From Owenia fusiformis (lineage: Eukaryota; Annelida; Polychaeta; Sabellida; Oweniidae), in the NCBI GenBank assembly GCA_903813345.2, contig CAIIXF020000005.1:13269375-13333374 (forward strand): DNA of 64,000 bases, read 5' to 3'. The notes beneath the pieces are model-generated. The model was not told the origin of the DNA and searched no databases. It saw only the letters and a list, made by a program, of their open reading frames with translations. This document shows, one piece after another, positions 51,801 to 57,800 of the stretch. A program made the position numbers and the translations under genes. Position 1 is the stretch's first letter, and each line of letters starts with the position of its first letter.

Positions 51801-54800
51801 CTTTCCAAGCCACTGAAATTAAATAATTATTCAATTAAGTCCAGAAAATTCCCAAGAAAGTATGCCATATTGTTAAGACTACAATTAGATTATGCTCGAA
51901 TAAACTCGAGAATGTCTTTGGAATATTTTATATCACATTCTACATCGAACTCTTTACGAAACTTTCTCTTTCATTTGAACAATACCTGAAATTCTTTATG
52001 GGCATTTTGTTCGTATTATAATACTCATTTTTATGATTTATACAGGTTATAATGAACTGTCTCCAACAATGCTTTTGCCTTTAGGGTATTCCTTTTTAAG
52101 TTGTTTTAGGGATTTTATTAATAGTAAGCTTGAGTCTTCTATTCACTTCTGATAATTAATGTTTGTTAGTTTTTGGGCCCTGGTACCAAGCCCCAAAGCT
52201 CATTTAAAGCTATGATTGAATTTTCCTTTCACCAATTTCCCCAATTATTTACTGAATGTTTTCAGTGAATTATCTATTGAATTGCGGGCTGCAAAGATCA
52301 ATGACCAATTCCCATACAGAAAATAAGACCCCTGTTGCAAAAGAGGAGTAAAATAGGTAAAAAGAGAGGAATTAGCAAGGAATAAAGCAAACAGGTATAT
52401 AGTCCACACTTTAAATGGTATAAGAATTCAAGAAAATTGAATACTTCATTCAAATATAAGAGAGAAAATTGATGAAATAAGCCTGACCACTAAAGTCGTC
52501 TGCAACACATTCCCAGGGTCAGGGTGACCCCTAGACTAAACTGGAAGGGGCTGTGATTTATAGGATAAGGTATACCCATGCTAAGATTTCTTCTGGTCAT
52601 GAGATTCTATGTGATTTCTCTCTAAAGTATAAATGAATTATTTTTGTTTTCTTTAAATTTCAGTATAATTTAAAGTCTGCACTACGTGTGTATATACCTT
52701 ATTTCTTGTTTTTTCACTCCTATCCACTCCAAATTATATTTTAAAACATAACCAGTTTGCAATTGCAAGCATAAGCAATACAGACCACAGCCATGGGCAA
52801 ATATACAGAAAACCCCACAAAAGGGTCAAGTAGGACAGCCACAGGTCACAACCATCAAAAATAGATTTCTCTTTTTGACAGTTTAAATCCTGCCACGTGC
52901 AATCTATTCAAATTCACTTACAAAATCAAGAAAAGTATCTTCCAGTATATTTCAGTTTATAACAGTATTAGCAATGATGTGAATCTACAATGTTAGTAAG
53001 ATCAAGGTTAGCTTTGTCACTCATTTCAATTTTGAATGATTCTCATGTAGGAAAAGATGGCATGCTGAATTAATGGCAGTAGTAGTTGGGCAAGAATGCA
53101 ATTATATAAATAGACAAACTGCTAGCCTCTGATTTTAAGGGAAGAAATTGACCAAAGGATATCAACTTATGGTTTTGCCATATCAAATCAATTTTAATTG
53201 TTTATCATGGGGTACCATTGCAGAACTTAGGATGAAAATGAAAAATGAAGACAAATCCCTCGATGAAACTGAATTGTTTTTAAAGCAAAAGGTAATAACA
53301 CTTCATAAGATAGCCAGGCTGATAATTTTGACTCCAGTGAGGGAAAATTTCCATCCAACATTTAACATTCTGTCAAAATGTCGACAAAAATAATTTCAGT
53401 CAAAAATTCAAACAGTAGTGTTGCGAAAATATTAATAAATACTGGGTGTTTCATAATGACATACAACCACCTCTAAATCCTATATATACAGATGTCCCAT
53501 GCATTAATACCATCCATCATTGTAAATATCATCTAAAGGAAATTTAAGCCCCAAATAACATTACTATGGGCAAACCTCAAAAATCCTCGTTGGTATTTCC
53601 TCAGGATTAACAGAGCAGATGGGGATTGCAAAATGCGATTGCTGCGACTGATAATGAGAAGATAGTGAGGTTACAATAACAGTATAAACTGTGACTTATC
53701 TTGAATATAAGGCTCCAGTTATTAACTGTATTGAATTCTGATTAGCGCTAAGTTCGATCTTAAGAGCCTTATAAAATATATCTCTCACTGCCTGCAAAAT
53801 TTGCTGCTACATGTATCGAATACTCTTGACTCAAACAATACAAATATTGTATTCCCTCTATGTATTGCTTGAGTTTATAGATGGAATTTAACGAAAAATT
53901 TCTTCCAAAATGAATAGCATGCAATGAATGATATGTCTTTACTATGGGTGGCAGCTATAATTGACTTACAAGAATTCTTTGGACTAAAATATTTGGAGTC
54001 AGACTATATTCATTAGATAACAGAATATAAGTTACATTTAAGCCCCATGAAAAATGTTGATTCTTCAGATTAAAAAAATATCTCAATTAGGAATGAATTA
54101 TAGAATGGTATGAAAATCTGGATCACTATTTACCATAGGCACTTAATACGCTTATCTAAAACACTAAACAAACACATGAAAATTCCCAGTAATATTAAGC
54201 CCATATTGGGCAAATAAAAGACTGTGAAAGTAAATACTAAATGATCTATTTGGCTAATGGTTTAACATTCATCCAATTTTTCAGGTCCAAAATATTGCCT
54301 GGTGGGAGACCTTTAGTTATTACTTTAAGCTAATGCTTCTGAACTTTTCTGTAATGCCAAGGGGTGTTTTATCATTGGACACAACATGTCTGATACAGGA
54401 TTATTACTGAGATAAATTGGCCAGTTTCACTAAGCTATAGGGTATTTTCTCACTGCATTTGAAATGAGAAGCTTTGTATCATCCAAGCATGTCTTTTTGA
54501 GACTCAATAAATAGCCAATAAGATTCGTTGTTGGATTCGATAAACCAATCAGATTCATCCCTTGACTCTAAGCCAATCAAATTCATCAGAATACTTCATC
54601 AGCCAATCAGATCATTTGATGGACTTTATCACTGGACCTTCTTAGCCAATCAATGCCCCTGTTTAAATATATCAACCAATCAGAGTCATTCTTACATCTT
54701 AGTTTGTGACTTACCTTCTTATTGGTCATGATGTAGAGATGTTTCTTGGATCTATCAAATGGCATGTCTTTCTTGATAGGTTCTCCCTCTTCAATCACAA

Positions 54801-57800
54801 CATCCTCATACTCTTCTGCCCTATCCTTTGTTTCTATGACAACCTGGAAGAACAAAATATATCTCAAATGAAGAATCTATTCTTAAACATGCTTCTTCTT
54901 GCTGTGAATTCATGTTTCACTATATCATCTATCAAAATACAAGATCTTGGGGAAAGAGATAGTAATAGGGTGGGGACTTGTCACAAAACTCAAATGTTCT
55001 CATATCTAAAATATACTGCATTCTTGATGTACATTCTAGTAAACTGTAAGGATATCATGTCTGTTGAGAATCAGATTAATGTTAAAAGCCAATTGTTTTG
55101 TCACTGTTAATTATATTCAGTTTTCCTAAGATCAGGCAAATCTCTGCAAAATATCGGGTGACATAAGACAAAGTAATGCTAGTGCAAGATGAAGAAATAA
55201 TGAGGATGTTGACCACCCTTTAAAACACTTTGATCTTATTGAAACACTATAATAATATATTACATCTACTAAGATTGAGCTAAGTGACATCAATTATAGC
55301 GTAATCTTTCTCCTGCCACCTGCGCAAAAGGCAGGAAACAAGAGACAAGCTTGGGAAGCTGGCTATACTGCTTTTAATGATGAATTTACAATCTATAACT
55401 CATAGAAAAAACTGAAAAGAAATATGAAGTGATAAGATTTTGAATTTAAACAGTCCTCTATGTCAGTATGTGACTTTCAACGGCTTTAATGATAGACAGC
55501 CAGATCTGACTATAGTCTGAATGATTCAAACATGAACATAGACATATTTTTAAGATTTCATAAATGCCTCATGGAAAGTTTGGAAATATATTTTTAATGT
55601 CTATTAACTACATGTACTTACTTACTCCATGACAATTTGCAGTACTGAGCATAACCACGAACCTATAAAGAGCTAGTAAACTATCCTGCAGTTGATTATA
55701 TTAGACAATTTGAGATATAAGCTTATTAGAGTCATCCAAGCCAAAACTGATTTTTCATTTTAGGATGATGCCAACGAAGTAAATTCTAAACACATTTTGA
55801 AAATTGGAAATAAGTTCAATATAACTCTAACCAAATGTGACACAATGAGTCAATGTTAGATGCCTCAGAAACAAGTATTTAATCAGAAAATAATTTATGA
55901 TAAACTTCCCATTTCCAATTGCATGGGGAGGGGGTAACACATGGATTTATTCCAATACAATATCTAAATTTTGCATCAATAAAATAATTTTCTGGCTCAT
56001 CATTATTGGATTCCTTTAATTAAACTAACTTATCTTCAGTTAACAGGCATATGATTCAAATAATATGTTATGTCCACATAATCACTGATTCATTGCCACG
56101 GAAACCTGAGGAAACAAGATTGATAAATATTGTTAAGTTTTAAATCAAGTTGTTGTCATACAGACCCCCCATCCCCCTTCTGTAATCTTAGAGCAGGACT
56201 TCTCATAGTAATGTGACTGAAGTTGCCAATTAAATTCATAATTGAATTTATTCTAATCAAATTAGACCCATCTGGCTCTATCATGATAAACCGTGACATC
56301 TCAATTCTTCTCAGCCATGTAGTAAATAGAAAGAAGTGATGAGGATATGATCTGGATGGAGGAAATGCTGAGGGGGAGTGGGCCGAACTGAAGTGTTTCG
56401 GCACTTTCAAACAAGGCATTAACATGCAAAATATCACCACCTGCCATTTGTTACAAATGTCAAACACCGACCACCAAACATCAACTGCCAAACACCAACT
56501 GCTGAACACCAACCACCGAATACAATCCACAAAAAGTTGGAGACTATAACAATGTATCACCAATTGAAAGTATTTTGAGGAGATGTCATTTTAACATAAT
56601 TCTAACATTACATGTACATGTACATCCATGGATAAAAAAAAAATTGTTTCATCATTTGTAATTCTAATTAAAATTCCTTTTTATGCAGATTCACCTTAAT
56701 TCACTCAAAGTGATTGTGAAATGGATGAAGTAAAACTAGCAAAAGTGAACACTTAATCAAAATAGAAAGCAAATTAGTGTTTGAATTGAAATTAGAAAAG
56801 TTCCTGACCACAAATGTCAATTACTAATTCAGTAGCATTTACAGGTCAACTAACATCCTATCATTTTAATACGATCTGTTTATAGCCATCCTTAAATTTC
56901 AGAAGATTTCATACCAATGTAAATCTCTTATTATCTGTAATGAATTCGAAAATATTTCGCATTTTAACGATATTGACAAATGTGTGAAGCGCTAATGATA
57001 TGTTTGATTTTTGCATTATTTCTCAATTATCTTTCTTTTTCCTTGTTTTTCCCGAGAAAAGCCAGAATGATCCGAATATGAAACTTGACGCAAGGGAGAT
57101 AAGATTGTCCAATCATGATGATCTTAAACTGCGGAACCATGTCTTATTAAGCCATAAGTATGCCATTTAGAAAATGATTCCATTTCAGAAATTGCCAATC
57201 ATTCCTAAGAGGCCTGTACCGTTAGACTCAAAGAGGGTCCTTCTTGCTTAAAAACAACCCGGCCGGGTGAGATTAATTCTTGCTCTCATCATGCATAATT
57301 CACTTTATTTCTCCTTCTCTCTTTGTGCATTTGTAAGTGCTCTATGTTGTATCATTCCGCATGACTTGAATTGTTGATTAATGTTTGGGTGCCTATACAA
57401 TGTAACTGAAAGGCAGATAAAGGTGTTCATAATAGAAGGCATTCACAATTGAAGGGATTCAGAGTGAGTTGATCTGATATTGGTCAATGGGTCACTAAAA
57501 TGTGGAGTGTGGAGTTTCTTACTTTGGATTTGTTCACATACAAGTTTTACTACATGGATAGTGCAGTAAAAGCCAGATATGGCCATTTTCATGACAGAAA
57601 ACATATTTAATATGAATTTTTCATGACAGGCAACATATTTTTTATAAATGACTTAATATACCATTTATAATTTAGTAGCATTGATGACTATCTCATATCA
57701 TCCAAATACTCGATATCTCACCAACAGAAAATCAGCATCAGAAAAGGCAATATGAAAAACTCTTATCGGAGTCAAAGAGGTCTATCAGGTCGGTGCCGTT

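Noticed and set aside
56156-56563. 135-residue minus frame
   Set aside because: Overlaps the GTCACCAC-hairpin element and shows no family features.
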